NCBI RefSeq assembly: GCF_020882245.1 | Contig: NC_083599.1 | Location: 58,802,748-58,866,747 of the forward strand | Length of the DNA stretch: 64,000 nt | Source of the DNA: Rhopalosiphum padi | Taxonomy: Eukaryota; Arthropoda; Insecta; Hemiptera; Aphididae | Direction: 5' to 3' | Shown: positions 37,691 to 50,429 of the stretch, one piece after another | How positions within the stretch are numbered: position 1 is the first letter of the stretch | Layout of the letters: each line of letters starts with the position of its first letter | Notes under the pieces: model-generated | What the model was told of the DNA's origin: nothing | What the model saw: only the letters and a program-made list of their open reading frames with translations | Database searches by the model: none | Program-made: the position numbers and the translations under genes

Positions 37691-37820
37691 GCTCATGGAT
37701 GTACTCGAGCCTCCCGACGTTAGGCTTTCCTACAAACTGAACAATGAGGTGATCACCTGCAGGGAGAATCCCGGAAGCCTGACCTTCTTAGCATTAACCT
37801 GGACATGCAACTGGACGAAT
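37691..37820 (+). CDS. Exon-like G+C-rich island, product unknown
   Basis: This 130-nt segment is sharply richer in G+C than the A+T-rich DNA on either side. It is bounded by AG (37689-37690) and GTCAGT (37821-37826), which could serve as acceptor and donor, although the acceptor lacks a strong pyrimidine tract. A frame from the ATG at 37695 is open through the segment and reads MDVLEPPDVRLSYKLNNEVI at its start. G+C-ending codons are preferred. A second frame, beginning at 37692, has only two stops and also looks codon-like, so the segment could be a fragment of an old coding insertion such as a retroelement. No domain is recognised. Confidence 0.28.
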
Positions 37821-40800
37821 GTCAGTTATAATAAATTTATTTATATACAATATTTGGTATTCTTCTTAGGCATTTTAACTTAATATTATACAGAATTAGT
37901 AAATAAATTAGTTTTATTAAAGTCAAATTTTGAGTCTCAACTTATAAAACTACTATAGCAAGAAATAATCTATTAAAAAATAAAGTAGACAGGTAGGTAT
38001 TAAAACCTTAGATTCTAAAGCTCGCTTGCCTAACTTGAAAATATTTGCAAAAAATGTGGTACGGATAAACAAAATATTCCGATTAGATATTTTTCACAAA
38101 CTGATTTTATTCCCAAAAAAACGGTGACATAATTTATTACAAATAAGTTTAAAAATGTAATTATTTTTAAATATTATAGTTTGTAACACATTTTTCGTAT
38201 CCTGCAACAAGCCAACAAATGTACCAAAAATAAAAGAGGGAAACTAATCTAATAGCTGCAGTGTAAAATATGCACCACTCTGTGAAGGTATGTTTTAAAA
38301 ATTAGCATAATACTATGATAATACTTTTAAAAATATTTTTTTTTAATACGTAAGACTTATTGTCTTGTTTTTTTTTATTATTATTATTTTTAAAGTATTT
38401 GTAGGTACCAAGGCTTTACCTATGCGTGTGTGGTTAAAATAAAATAAATTAATGATTATATTGAAATTAATGTAATATTTTACTGTTTTTTTTTTTATTT
38501 AATAAGATAATATTTTAAATTTATTTAAATGTAGGCAAGAAAAATATGTATTTTAATTTTTAAAACCTATGTATATTGTATTTTATGTTATTATGTTTGT
38601 ACTTTTTTTGTTTATTATGATGTTTTATTACGGGTTATTTTTATTGGTAAATAATATCATTAATATTAATGTTTTGATAAAAGTGAATTATAAATCGTTT
38701 GTACGAAATCTATGATGAAAACAAAAAAAATTAGTACTTCTGTAGCTTAAAAATTTGATGTAATAGGACATTTATTAAAATAATAAAAATATTACCCCTG
38801 TTGTAATAGAAATATTAGAATATTGATTAATAATTTAGGAATGTTTTTATAATATATTATCACTATATGTCAATATGTTTAATGCTAATTTAAAAATCTT
38901 TATTAAGTTGAGTGGTGTTCAAAGAATGATACACGTTGTCGCCTGCGTTTACTAACTCAGTATTGGGATATCTATTTTATCTATTTCAATTATAGCTAAA
39001 AAAAAAAAGCAGAATATAATACACAATACATATATATATTTATACATTTTTAAGGGACGCACAAACGCATATTTTAATATTTTTTTCCTGATTTTAAGTA
39101 ACGATGCTTTATAAGTGAAACTGGAAAAGTTTTATTTTTCCTAAGTACTCGGACTCAATTGGTATATTTTTTTTATTATACTTCAACTAGTTTATTATTT
39201 GTCACCGTTTGGGTATAAAATTCAATTATAGTATGCACAAGTTTTCAAAAGCGCAGTGTAAAATGTTTATGACGGAGACCAAGTAGTTCTGGTTTGCGGC
39301 TATACACACACGTAACGGACAACCAACTACGATAAAACATAAGTTGTCGCGAGAAACTATAGTATAATATACATATAATAGTCAACCTCGAAGTGATATC
39401 GATACTTGAACAAGGGTTAACAACTGATCATAAATAATTAATTTAGATTAATAACATAACTAAGTCCAAAGGTTAATAACATAAGTCAAATTCGTTGTAT
39501 GCGTCTATAGTTGCACACATAGAATGTAGGTACCTAAATTTGGACTATGTTTGTGACTTGAAGATGAAAATAAAAAAGCTTTACGGATCTCTATTTACAA
39601 ACACGGATCGCTCGTTTCGTTCGTGATGTTTTCCGATAGATTTTATTTTTTAAGTGTGTGTTTATAATAGATAGTTAGTATATATATTTAGTATATTATA
39701 TTAAACATCCGACCTGTGACGATATTGACGAATGTGGGAAAAAATGTATTAGTCCGTTTCGAATAAAATATGATATTGCAACAGAATGACTGCGTTATTT
39801 CAATAAAAACGTATAGGGTTAATTGTAGGTATATATCTAATAATCGATTATTATTATTAAATTAGAGCATGGATATTAGTATGCCCTAAAATGTCAATAA
39901 AAAATAATTTTAAAATTCAAAAAATGAAAATTTAATAAATTATTTAAAAATCCTTAGTTAAAATTATACCAAACCTTTTTTATTTTGTATATAATTTATT
40001 ATTATATTAATAATGAACGTATTATATAAAACAAAAAATTACCATACAATACATTAAAATATTTACTTGAAGTTTGATTTGGATTTGAAAACTGGTTTCA
40101 TCTATAAAATGTAAGTATACCTACTATACCTTATATCTTTCTCTTAAATGCCTATACTTACATTTATATACATAGTTCTGCGAGGTTTTTTTATTTATAA
40201 TGGGGTACCTATTATTTATTAATAGTTCGTGATTATTCTCTTAATAAGTTGTAAATATTTAAAATTTAAACGCTACGAAAATTTTAAAATACTAGTTATT
40301 TATATTAGTGCGTTAATAAAACACCTTTTTATATAGGAATGTACATAAAAGACGTCCAAGAAAATAAATTAAAAGTCATCGAAATTTCGGGCCTATAGTT
40401 TGTATTATCTCTTCGATTGTTTAATGCGTTCATGGCTATAATAATGTATAGTGACGAGGTACCATGACTATAATGAAGCTATATTCACAATATCGTAGTG
40501 TACATTTTACCAGAGAGAAAGTGTACGGCTATTGGCCGTTGATCGTTTAACCATATCAGAAGCTTTACCAAAGGGGAAGTTCGATTATAATGTCATACGT
40601 ATAGGTACCCTAAGTATACTCTTATTAGTGGCTCAGTCAACTTCTTGAACTTTTTTTAGCTGTTTTACATAATTTACATGTTTGACAAATCATATTGTCA
40701 TAAATACAACCATGAATACATTGCATTTAACAAAAAACTCATGGCTAAGGTGCCAAGCGGGGTGTACGTGTTATCCATCTATCGCACGCGTCAAATACGT

Positions 40801-40850
40801 CACTGCTGATGAGTATAATATACCTACTGCTGCAAAGGTATAATGTAATA
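37821..40850. other. A+T-rich noncoding stretch
   Basis: Very A+T-rich, with many poly-A and poly-T runs and few CpG. GGTACC occurs at 38404, 39529, 40204, 40458 and 40604. No gene, RNA gene or element end is recognised. Confidence 0.6.
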
Positions 40851-41960
40851 TTATAAATTATAGTGTATTCGTTTTCAGTTCGAGCTATAGTCGTGATGGA
40901 TTTAAATGAATGTCACCAAAAATGTAAATACGATATATATATACATAACATGCGCCTGTCGAAGTATATACGGCATACAATATAATATATTATATGATAC
41001 GTATATCGCGTCCAATATATATATTATCATATAATATAGAATATATATGTGCGATATTGCTCCATCAATCGTATCGATATGCGCGCGTGAATAGCAGCAG
41101 CACCGCCGACCCCGCCACCGTCATCAGCAGCAGCAGCTTTTTCTGCACAAGAAAGATTTGTGGGCTGTGGCCGGTGGGTGGGTGGGTGGCGCTGCGGGGG
41201 TGATTTACGCATGACTCACGTGTATTCATGGTTGTCTTGGTATTTTATTGAAGTTTTAACAAATTGGATTTAGCTTGTCAATACGTCTACGTCGCCGTCG
41301 TTGGAACAACAACGTCCCTTATACACCGTGCGTGCGCGTGTGTGCGGTACAATGTAATACGCGCGCCGTGCCACTACTACTATACACATTTCTGGTGGAT
41401 ATCACACTGCGACAGGAATATATTAACTTGACAAAAACGGGAAATTCGACTGGCGTCAAATAAAATGTAATTTGGACACGTTCAATTTAAAAGTAAATAA
41501 TTTCGGTTTAACTGAGATTTATGGGGACCGATCTCTGCTGCAGCGCATGGATGTGTATATATATATGTATATATATATTTATTTATATATATATTGTATG
41601 GTACGGAGCGCACGAGTCAAAGTCGGATTGTCGGGTGGGACACGGACGCTCGCCGGGGCGGCGAGGGAGAGGCGTGCGCGACACCGGGCAGGAAACAAAC
41701 GATCAATCTTTTTTATTTAGACTCCCGGAATCGATAACACAAATAATATAGTTAAATTAAAAACGAAACCTCGGCGATTTGTCTTCCCTCAGTATTTTTA
41801 GTCGTCTTTTCGTCGGTATATACCTACTATATATATTATAATGTATATATAATCATGTGGTGGAACATAACATTTTCGACTCGGGAGTGAAACTTTCAGC
41901 GGGTCCAACTCCAGTGGACACACGCTGACGTATATATTATATATGTATACACATTGATAA
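40851..41960. other. CpG-rich island with CAG and TA repeats
   Basis: G+C-rich blocks occur at 41080-41215 (with CAG triplets at 41124-41137 and GGTGGGTGGGTGGGTGG at about 41174-41190) and 41605-41700 (CTCGCCGGGGCGGCGAGGGA). A TA-rich tract lies at 41555-41595. Several overlapping short frames exist on both strands, as expected where G+C is high. None has a true ATG start with splice support. The GGTG-rich run could form G-quadruplex-like structure only weakly, since its G runs are of three. Confidence 0.4.
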
Positions 41961-41997
41961 AGCTTTGGGTGACATATATATTATATACCTATACTGT

Positions 41998-42080
41998 CAG
42001 TGCTGGATTTAGCGGGAGTAAATGAGATGGAATACACATGAGGAGGCTAATTTTAGGGGCATTCAATTGAAGTTCTAGAT
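41998..42080 (+). mobile_element. Possible hAT-like element end
   Basis: CAGTGCTGGATTTAGCGGGA starts at 41998 and is followed by AGGAGGC and AGGGGCA words. CAGNGCTGGATTTAG with downstream G runs is typical of degraded ends of hAT-class elements. The matching right end and target duplication were not found, so the extent is uncertain. Confidence 0.35.
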
Positions 42081-45040
42081 TTTCTAACTTTTTAAGGTAT
42101 AAGATAAATGATAAATTATTAAAATCAGAGAATAATGGTCAAAAAAAAGTATTTTAAGAAATTACCTGCACTCGTTTATTCTAGACTGTTTATGAAATCA
42201 GTTTTTATTATTATTTTTATTTATTGAGTATTTAACTTCAATTATTGTACCTATCTCAATAAGTATTGACAATATTATATATCAATAAAATATATTATAA
42301 TAATATCAAGAACGAACAGAATATATGTAAAGCATACACAGTTAAAATTTAAATCAGTGTTAAAAATAAAATGAAGGTCTTTTGTTATGAAGACATTTTC
42401 GAAGAAAAAAGTTATATTGATGTAGGAAAAAATGAGATAATGAGAGGAAAAAGTTTATTTAAATAAAATTTATCACGTAAAATAAATAAAAGAATTAATA
42501 TTGAAGGTCTCAAGTGTCCCTTATACAGTTAGTAAAGGTTTAATATGGATTGAATCTCAATTTGTAGGAGTAGTACTGTAGTATGTTGTAGGCGTTGTAG
42601 CAAGTGGTTAGGTTACCTAACCTAACCTGGAAAATTTAGTTATGACAGTGCAACGGGTAACGTATTTCAGTTTGATCGTTTCTATATCATTATTATTGTG
42701 ATCTCATGTTGACAATATATATTAAACTCTATTTTTAAAAGCACGTAAAATGTTTCATTTCGGCTGTTAGAAAAAATATCCTATTACATTTTTTTTTTAT
42801 ATATATAATATTTTATTTCACGCTCTATTTATTCAAAAATGGTAACGTTTTGTTAGAAACTTGAAATGATTTAGATACTACACAATTTGGAAAATGATAT
42901 TTGTTCAATCTATGTATAATTTCCAAGTTAGCTACATCCAGCTTTAGTTATTTTATCTTCTTAAAAAGTGTTAACCAATAAAAAAACACTCCTTTGAAAA
43001 ACAAACAAATTCCTACTTGGGTTATTAAGCTCTGCTCGAAAACTAAAAAATACATTTCATGTAAACAATTGTGACCACTTTAGTACTTTAAAACAATATT
43101 AGAAAAGATAGAAAATAATGCTGAATTAAAGTGGTGCTATTGATGAAAGTTTCAAAAATGTCTAGTTCTAAACATATTTTGTATTTTTCAAATATTTCAA
43201 GCGTTACGTGATTATGGATCTACTACGCACATACTATAACAAGTCTTATCGCGGTTATACATGTATATACATTACAATATAATACTGGCTGTCGGATAAC
43301 AATATTATTTATTATATATTGCCGTGAAAACCTAATTATTATTCGTCCAAAATAGTTTGAACCCTTTCGTTTTGTAATAAGTAATAATACGTTCTTCGCC
43401 TCAACTACCAACTTTATACTTAAGTATAACTTAACATCCGTGAGATTTCCTCTCTGAATGTTGACGCAATGTTCCCAACCAGTGACAATATTTTCTTAAC
43501 TCATTTGCAACTACTGTATGTATGACAAGAGTTCTATAATTTTAAAGCTCATATTTTGATTATAATAATCAAGTTTTAATAGATAGGGAATAAATTCTAG
43601 TATCCAACCCCATTTTGGTTAGGTTATTATATTAATTGTATTCTGCAGTTTTCCAACCGGTTTGATAGATACTTTGTTTTTTTGTCTCGTCTTGGCCTAG
43701 TAATGAATAAAGCGAGTAGACGGCCGACTGGAGTTAAATTATATCGGTCCATTTGGGAAAGGGGGTTGACTTGTCCGCTGTAGTCGCCCTGAACGCACTC
43801 ACGTAGGCAATTTAAAATACAAACCGGTATGTTTCTTACGTGAGAAATAATAATATCCGTCTGCGGTACATATATTAGAAATCGTATTAAATATAATACA
43901 TTTATATAATATTATAATTATTATACTCAATGTTTGTTACATTTCTTTAGCACGCACGTGGGCATTTCAATTTAGCGTGTGAAAATTTTGTTCACTATAA
44001 TTTTAAAACTATACTGCATAATTATTAATTATCCGTTAGCCATTAGGTGGTACATTATATGGAATTTGCAGAAAACTCCATAAATTAACAGAACATATTA
44101 CAATATACAAAAGAACCTCATCAATACTATACGTATAATATTATTTTAAATAATAACACGTACGCGATCAACTGAAAAATGTTTGTTTACAAAGACCTAT
44201 AAAACCTATACACCAATATCTCGCCGTTTCTGGCCGGTTTTTGGTTAAAAGAGTGTGTTTGACTTAATCGAAAATATCAAATAAACGAATTATTTTACAT
44301 CGGTTCTCTTCTTATCCCATCCTATTATGGTATCACCCTATAGAGTGACACACAATTTAACCTACTATGCGCTTTATCTTCGTATTCTCTAGCTAATGAC
44401 ACTCTTTAAAATTATTTAAAATATATAGCACCGTTAACTCGTGAGTTGTACAATGGTACGTGCTTTTCGATGTCTACATTCGTTCCTTATCAGCTGGAAT
44501 GACTCAAAGATTACATATACCTTGGTACTATTCAGTTTTATTAAAACTTAATTGACACATATTGCGTATATCCCGGTGCTGTTCTCATCGAAAATAAGAA
44601 CGTAAAAATGACTAAAATAAAACTCAGAGTCGGGTTTAATGATCGGATACACTTTTATTCAGGTGTAATACAAACATAAAATGTACACTAATTCAAAATA
44701 CTTAGTCTGTAGGTACTACGATTGTCGTTTTAAACATGCCTAAGTTCTCTCCAAATCACTCAGCAATAACCAAGTTATAAAGCAAAATTTGTTGTTGCCT
44801 CAGCACATTCTGCTTTACTGGCCTGACCTATCTTAACATTAAAATATTCCCAACTATTTTCCAAATACATTGAAATATTGAATAATAATATTATATTTAC
44901 AATAACTGTCAACAGTATACAACACTCTATATTAATATATTATATGATCACATCACTGCAAAGAGGTTTAATGTAAATGTTCCGCTCAAGTCGTCGATAC
45001 CAAAACATAATATAATGTAATTATACGGCGTGGCATTTTA
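42081..45040. other. A+T-rich noncoding stretch
   Basis: A palindrome built from the insect telomere-like word TTAGG, GGTTAGGT T ACCTAACC, lies at 42606-42622. The interval 43720-43830 is somewhat G+C-richer, with nothing recognisable. A 62-codon minus-strand frame at 43223-43411 has no support. Confidence 0.55.
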
Positions 45041-45047
45041 GATTACT

Positions 45048-45281
45048 TTAATCGAAAGTGTGAACTGTAGTACGAGTCCCAGCGGATACCGCCGATCGGC
45101 AATACATATCCGACCTTAGTGTGACCGTACGGCACAGAAGAAAGTCGAATCGTGATTCGCGGCAAACACCAAATCCATTATTATTATTACCCTGTGCACA
45201 ACCCGTTTCCACCAAATAATACGATATACCAGCTGTTACCATCACGAGAACAATACACTTTTTATACACATCAGTGATATG
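45048..45281 (-). CDS. Uncharacterised cysteine-containing minus-strand open frame
   Basis: The frame is open from after a TAA at 45284-45282 to a TAA at 45050-45048, about 77 codons. The first Met is at 45242, giving 64 residues that begin MVTAGISYYLVETGCAQGNN. Reading further upstream gives a more hydrophobic run (KKCIVLVMVTAGISYYLV) that would make a plausible signal peptide if an upstream exon supplied the start. Five Cys are spread through the frame, four of them after the hydrophobic part, and codons are mixed rather than A+T-driven. It lies in an isolated CpG-richer patch. A small secreted peptide or a first-exon fragment is conceivable. No family is recognised, and no promoter or acceptor is clear. 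Confidence 0.25.
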   Translation of the reverse strand, partial: HITDVYKKCIVLVMVTAGISYYLVETGCAQGNNNNGFGVCRESRFDFLLCRTVTLRSDMYCRSAVSAGTRTTVHTFD

Positions 45282-45284
45282 TTA

Positions 45285-48200
45285 CCACTAAATTTTTGCA
45301 GCAAATATAATTGTAGTATTTTTTTATTATGTGCGTAATAAATAAAAAAATTTATTTAATTATAGAATTTATACATAATAATTTTCACCATACAATAAAT
45401 AATTTAAGTTTAATATTATATACGAGTAACTTTGAAAATATTCACAAATATGCATCATATTGTACAAAAAGAATTAAATACAGGTTTAGATTTAGATTAT
45501 TCCTTATATTAATATTGTGAATTCTTATATTTTGAAATATATTTAGTGCGTTTTACAATATTTGCCCCCTCTTAAAAAAACCACAGCTTTTAACCACGTT
45601 CAGTGAGTGTGTACGTGAGGACATTTTATGATTGATATTTTCATGTCTTGGACAAAAGGTCAAACCCATTTAGATTATATTATTATCAAATACGGAAAAT
45701 TTACAAATTTTCTTCTTTGTTTCTGTAATGTTTTTCGTTAGTATTAATCCAACTTTCATTTTTAATATATATACATATAATATTATATATCTACTCCATG
45801 TGGACACAAAATCACTCTCTCCTTTACCGCGCGTATACGCTTCGGGCTTTTTCCTCTCGAGACTCAAACGTATAAATAAATAACCGACTTGTCTCGTATC
45901 TTTCTACCTATAAATGTTATTTCGTTTGTGTTAACTTTTATCTTATTGTATATACATTATACGCATTGTGTCATTTTGAAATGTCCCGTACGGCGTACAA
46001 TGTCAAATAAATAAAAATTGAAATAAAATAAACACAACATATAATATTATCGTCACAAAACATTTAACAAAATTATTGAAAACTAAAATCGAAATAAAAT
46101 AAGGACCATTATAAGACATCTATATATTTAAAATATAGGATGTATTATAGGTACCTAAATAATTGGAGACGGTCTAAATCTCTACTCATTATTATACAGT
46201 TAATTTTTTTTTATAGTTTAATGATCTTATCTACATAATATTATGAGATATGTTTACAAGACAAATGTCTAAAATAAAAACGACCATATAATATTATATG
46301 CTATGTGGTAAATGTCAACTATAAACTATGAATTAACATTAAATTAAACAACAATTTTATTTATAAATATACATATACATTATGCACTATGTGTTATGTA
46401 ATATTTTGTTTTCAATAACTAAAAAATAATTTAACCTACAATTTTTACAATAATAGTTATTCTCCTTCAACGTTTTCAGAGTTATTTGTTTCACGTGAAT
46501 AACAAACAGCTAGGTAGGTAAGGTATTCCTTATTCCAACTATTTACCTATTATTTATTAATATACAATATCATTTACCTATTAACCTAAATAATAATAAT
46601 ATTTTATACATGGCACTGCAAATATAAAATCTCGTTGTTATTATAAACAGACTTACTACAGTTAACTTTATTTGTGATTTAATAACAGATGGACGAAACT
46701 CCGTGGTGATGAGCTCTCAATCGTTGTCTAATAAAAAAAAAATAAAAAAAAATCTTACGCGCACGACACACCCGAAATACAATCCAGCGTATATAATTAA
46801 TATATATAATACGCTACATATAGGCACACGAGACGATTATACTGTTATATTATTATTATCATTATTATTATGCGTCAGCTGATGTAAACAAGAGTAAAAT
46901 TCTGGGAACTGTACCGGTAAAATACGTACGCACATTTTTTTACGACGGATCTTATATGCGAAGCGTTTTGTTTAGAAGTAAACGCGTAAGGCTCATATTA
47001 TATACGATATTATAAACTTACTATAATGATCTCTCATTATAGTTTACATATAACATTTGGTAATAATATTGTAAAGTATAAACAATTTCCAACATTTATC
47101 CATAACATATACACTAGATATAATTTATAATATACGCAGCTATCGTGTGTGATTTGCTTCTCGCGCTGGTCTTGACTGCCATTGACGCCTTAAAATCATT
47201 ACCTAAATATACCATCGGCCGGACGAGAATCCAAGAAAATTCGGTTTAATATTAATAATTATACTATAAAATACTTGTAACAGATATATTACGTTAGTGA
47301 AAAAAAATTAGACACCCAACGGTAACAAATTCGCATAAAAGTAAAACCAGTACTACAGTATCTATAATATCTATATTAACATTATATAATATAAATAAAT
47401 ATTAAAATGTTAAATTCTAAGTTATATCTGAAAACTTAAAACATATACACACCTCTATACTCACCATAATACTATAGGATGTGTATTTTATATCACATAC
47501 GGAGGGTTTGGGTATACTGACTTGATTTATGATGATAACGAGCGTGTACAAAATATAGGTACCCGTCAAAAATTATTTGTTTTATTATTATTATTATTAT
47601 TATTTTGTTATGTACTATGTATAATAAAATTTGCATCGTTAGGCTTTATAGAAGAAAAAGAAACATTCACGTGACTTGTAAACGTACACATTTTTTTTTT
47701 TTATGATCGTAAAAACAAAAATGTTCCAAAATCTCAGATGAGTTATTTTATTTTATTCGAATGTGTTTAATGGTTCTTTTTAACGATTGTATAGTCAAAA
47801 CGCGTAGTCGAGCAGTTGCTTATGTATACATACGTATACTGCAGACGAAACAAAACTAAATTTCCTTCAAATGAAAAAACAATCAGTAGGTATTTCTATA
47901 TAAATATATAATATTATAATATCTACACGAGTTAGAGGTACACTTTTGGAAAATCACCTGCAGTGATCAGAAATTTGGACAGAGATGATTAATGGGAGAA
48001 GGTGGTAATGGACCATCTTCCACTGCAAATCACTTCCTATTCTTTTTAACATGATCTTCTTTATACGATGTACAAATGTACAATGCACACTCCATTGATT
48101 TTTATTTGGATTCCGACATTTTAGAATGTATTTTGGACATAATTATTTAGATAACACGTTTTGAGTCCATCAAAAAAATAGCAAGAAGCCTATATACACT

Positions 48201-48400
48201 GTGTATATAAATAGGATATTGTACATTTAGCACACGCCGTAGACGTATATCGAAAAAAGTAAGAATATAATATTTATACAAGTATAAAGATGACTATAGA
48301 TGAGTTAATCCCGTTCCGAAGATTAAATGACTATTTTGATATATTTTTTATTTCATACGAAACATGTATTATGTATGTACATATCCCCCCCATATCATAC
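45285..48400. other. A+T-rich noncoding stretch with small CpG-rich spots
   Basis: CpG increases near 45820-45850, 46755-46800 and 46925-47000 without a gene. A (TTA) tract of about eight units lies at 47582-47604. A slightly complex segment at 47950-48050 has short coding-like words on the plus strand but stops in all frames. It could be a relic of an old insertion. Confidence 0.5.
47582..47604. repeat. (TTA)n triplet repeat
   Basis: Seven to eight uninterrupted TTA units. TTA/TAA triplets are frequent in the window, but this is one of the cleaner tracts. Confidence 0.85.
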
Positions 48401-48739
48401 ACACATTAATTGTCTCATTCGTCCTGTATTTAATTGCACACACAGCTTTCACCATTCGTTGTCGTTTTAGTTCACGATTCGATGACGATCAAATTGGTTT
48501 TCAATATTGGTACGTTATTTCAAAAAGTCTAGCGGTGTAAACACTAAATATACGCATAATATCGAAGATCTATAGTTTATACCCATCGTATCTGTAAACG
48601 TTTCTACAATACAACTCGTTCGGTGAAGACAAGTTTATATTATACCTTTCCTATCCTCAATCCTGCACTGCGATACAATATTATAATATCGGTATGTACC
48701 TATTATAACATTAGGAACTACTGTGATATAAGACGTCTT

Positions 48740-48740
<1 letters not shown>

Positions 48741-48774
<34 letters not shown>
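48741..48774. repeat. Compound (CT)6(AT)11 microsatellite
   Basis: Six CT units run directly into about eleven AT units. Confidence 0.9.
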
Positions 48775-48782
<8 letters not shown>

Positions 48783-49356
48783 TTGTTATTTGTTTCGAAG
48801 TCGTTCCGAAAGACCTGTCTATAACAGAATAATATTATAATATAATATCGATAGCGTCACACACACACGTCCCTTTGCGGTCGATTTAGAAACACGAAAA
48901 ATACACAAAACCGTCAAAAATCGTTATGATCGTGATCGTGTATGTGCGTGTGTGAGCGAAAGAGAGATCATAGTGAGAGAGAACAAGTATACAATAATCA
49001 TTTACAACATCATCGTCTCAACGCGCGCACACACATATTATACACTGTGCACACGGACAGACCACGACGAATAACGCAGCGGCGGCGGCGGTAGGGCCGC
49101 GTACGATTATTTATGACGGTTGACGCGCGGCGTTTCTAGTCGGCATAAAAAGAAAAAAACACGGGAATTCAATTACTATATCGTATATATACAGCGGAAC
49201 ACCCATGCATTTGTCATCCGGCAACAACACTGCACTCTTTCCGTACGCACGTCGCCCCGTCGTCGTTGTCGCCGTCAATACATCTGATGTATGATATGTA
49301 TATGCAGTGCCTTACACCGCTGTAATATCGTATAATAATAATATTATACCTACATA

Positions 49357-49380
49357 GTGTGTGTGTGTGTGTGTGTGTGT
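49357..49380. repeat. (GT)12 microsatellite
   Basis: Twelve uninterrupted GT units, followed by ATAAATG. Confidence 0.9.
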
Positions 49381-49490
49381 ATAAATGTGTGTCTGGCTCT
49401 TCTTCGATCAATGTTTCGGATACGATTATACCGAGTAAAATAATAATGCGTAAATAACAGGATCCATAAAAAAACGCGTGGCTTAGTTAT

Positions 49491-50221
49491 AGACGTGATT
49501 GCCCGTAAAAAACTTAATCAATCTGATTGGACGGATTTTTAATCTTCAACCGATGGTCAACTATACAGATATACAGACCATTGTTAATCAACCCGATTAT
49601 TAATATCACAAAAACTATTTATCAAAATCTGTTTTGAAAATTACAATCCGTCTAAACGAAATCTTAATGTTCTGTCACATAGTATTATTCGTCAAAAAAT
49701 TTAGACTAAGAAATCACTTTTCTGCTTCTTTATTATTCAGCGACTACAGTCCGGACTAATATAATATGTTTCTAAGTATATATATATCGCTTCATATTAT
49801 CGGTTCTACAAAATATTATAATCCATATATGCAGGGAACTAATAAGTATATAGCTGAAGGGATATAGTTTTTCTAAGTTCCTCATATTTAGGTCATGATT
49901 TTGTATATATATATAGCGTATAGCTTAAGAGCAAGGCTAGTGTTTTCCATATGTGTGTGTTTGGCCGAATTTTTGGCGGAAAAAATATTTTTACTTCAAT
50001 GTTAAATCTAGTATTTAACGAAAAATTCTATGTAATTTCTAAATACTACTATAGTTACTATTATTACAAAATTTTCAACGTCTAGAATTCATAGATAAAG
50101 TTAATAATAGCTTTGATTTTAAAATATACAATAATAAAATATAATTTTATAAAATCAATGATAAGTTCTTATTATATTCAAAGAATAAAATTCACAGCTG
50201 AATTATGATATTTTCTCCCAG
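49491..50221. other. A+T-rich noncoding stretch
   Basis: No open frame or repeat end is recognised. The final 20 bases, ATGATATTTTCTCCCAG, form a good 3' splice-site context for the small exon-like segment that follows. Confidence 0.55.
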
Positions 50222-50268
50222 GCCTTCTGAGACTTGAATCCGTCACTGCAGTGACGTAACGTAACTAC
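50222..50268 (+). other. 47-nt exon-like segment with strong splice signals and a palindrome
   Basis: The segment is preceded by a pyrimidine-rich acceptor, TATTTTCTCCCAG, and followed by GTAAGT (50269-50274). All three frames contain stops, so it cannot be an internal coding exon. It could be a noncoding exon, a poison exon or a chance pairing of good signals. It contains the perfect 14-bp palindrome GTCACTGCAGTGAC (50242-50255), and GTGACGTAACGTAAC follows, with ACGT words resembling CRE/bZIP sites. A regulatory-site interpretation is therefore equally reasonable. Confidence 0.25.
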
Positions 50269-50429
50269 GTAAGTACTGTAAATCCGATTTCGCATAGTAC
50301 AGTATATCGGCGTTACCTTTGTTTTGTGCTATACTGTCAAATTGTATGAATTTTATAATTGTCTATACCTTACTAACAAAGTAACATACATTTGTAGAAC
50401 AACCATTCAGTCCAAAATAGCTTCCATAA

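Larger units (their letters stand above)
48401..49490. other. CpG-rich island with CT, AT and GT microsatellites
   Basis: The patch contains (CT)6(AT)11 at 48741-48774, a CpG-rich core at 49060-49140 (GCGGCGGCGGCGGTAGGGCC) and (GT)12 at 49357-49380. A CA-rich segment lies at 49020-49040. The layout resembles the islands at 13, 33 and 59 kb. Short frames across it are repeat artefacts. Confidence 0.45.

Noticed and set aside
41174..41190. GGTGGGTGGGTGGGTGG as a G-quadruplex or telomere-like element
   Set aside because: It is a short tandem of GGTG within a G+C-rich island. It could fold in principle, but nothing suggests function.
47950..48050. Coding-like words possibly from the end of a LINE reverse transcriptase
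   Set aside because: All frames have stops and no conserved reverse-transcriptase motif can be read, so the resemblance is too weak to call.
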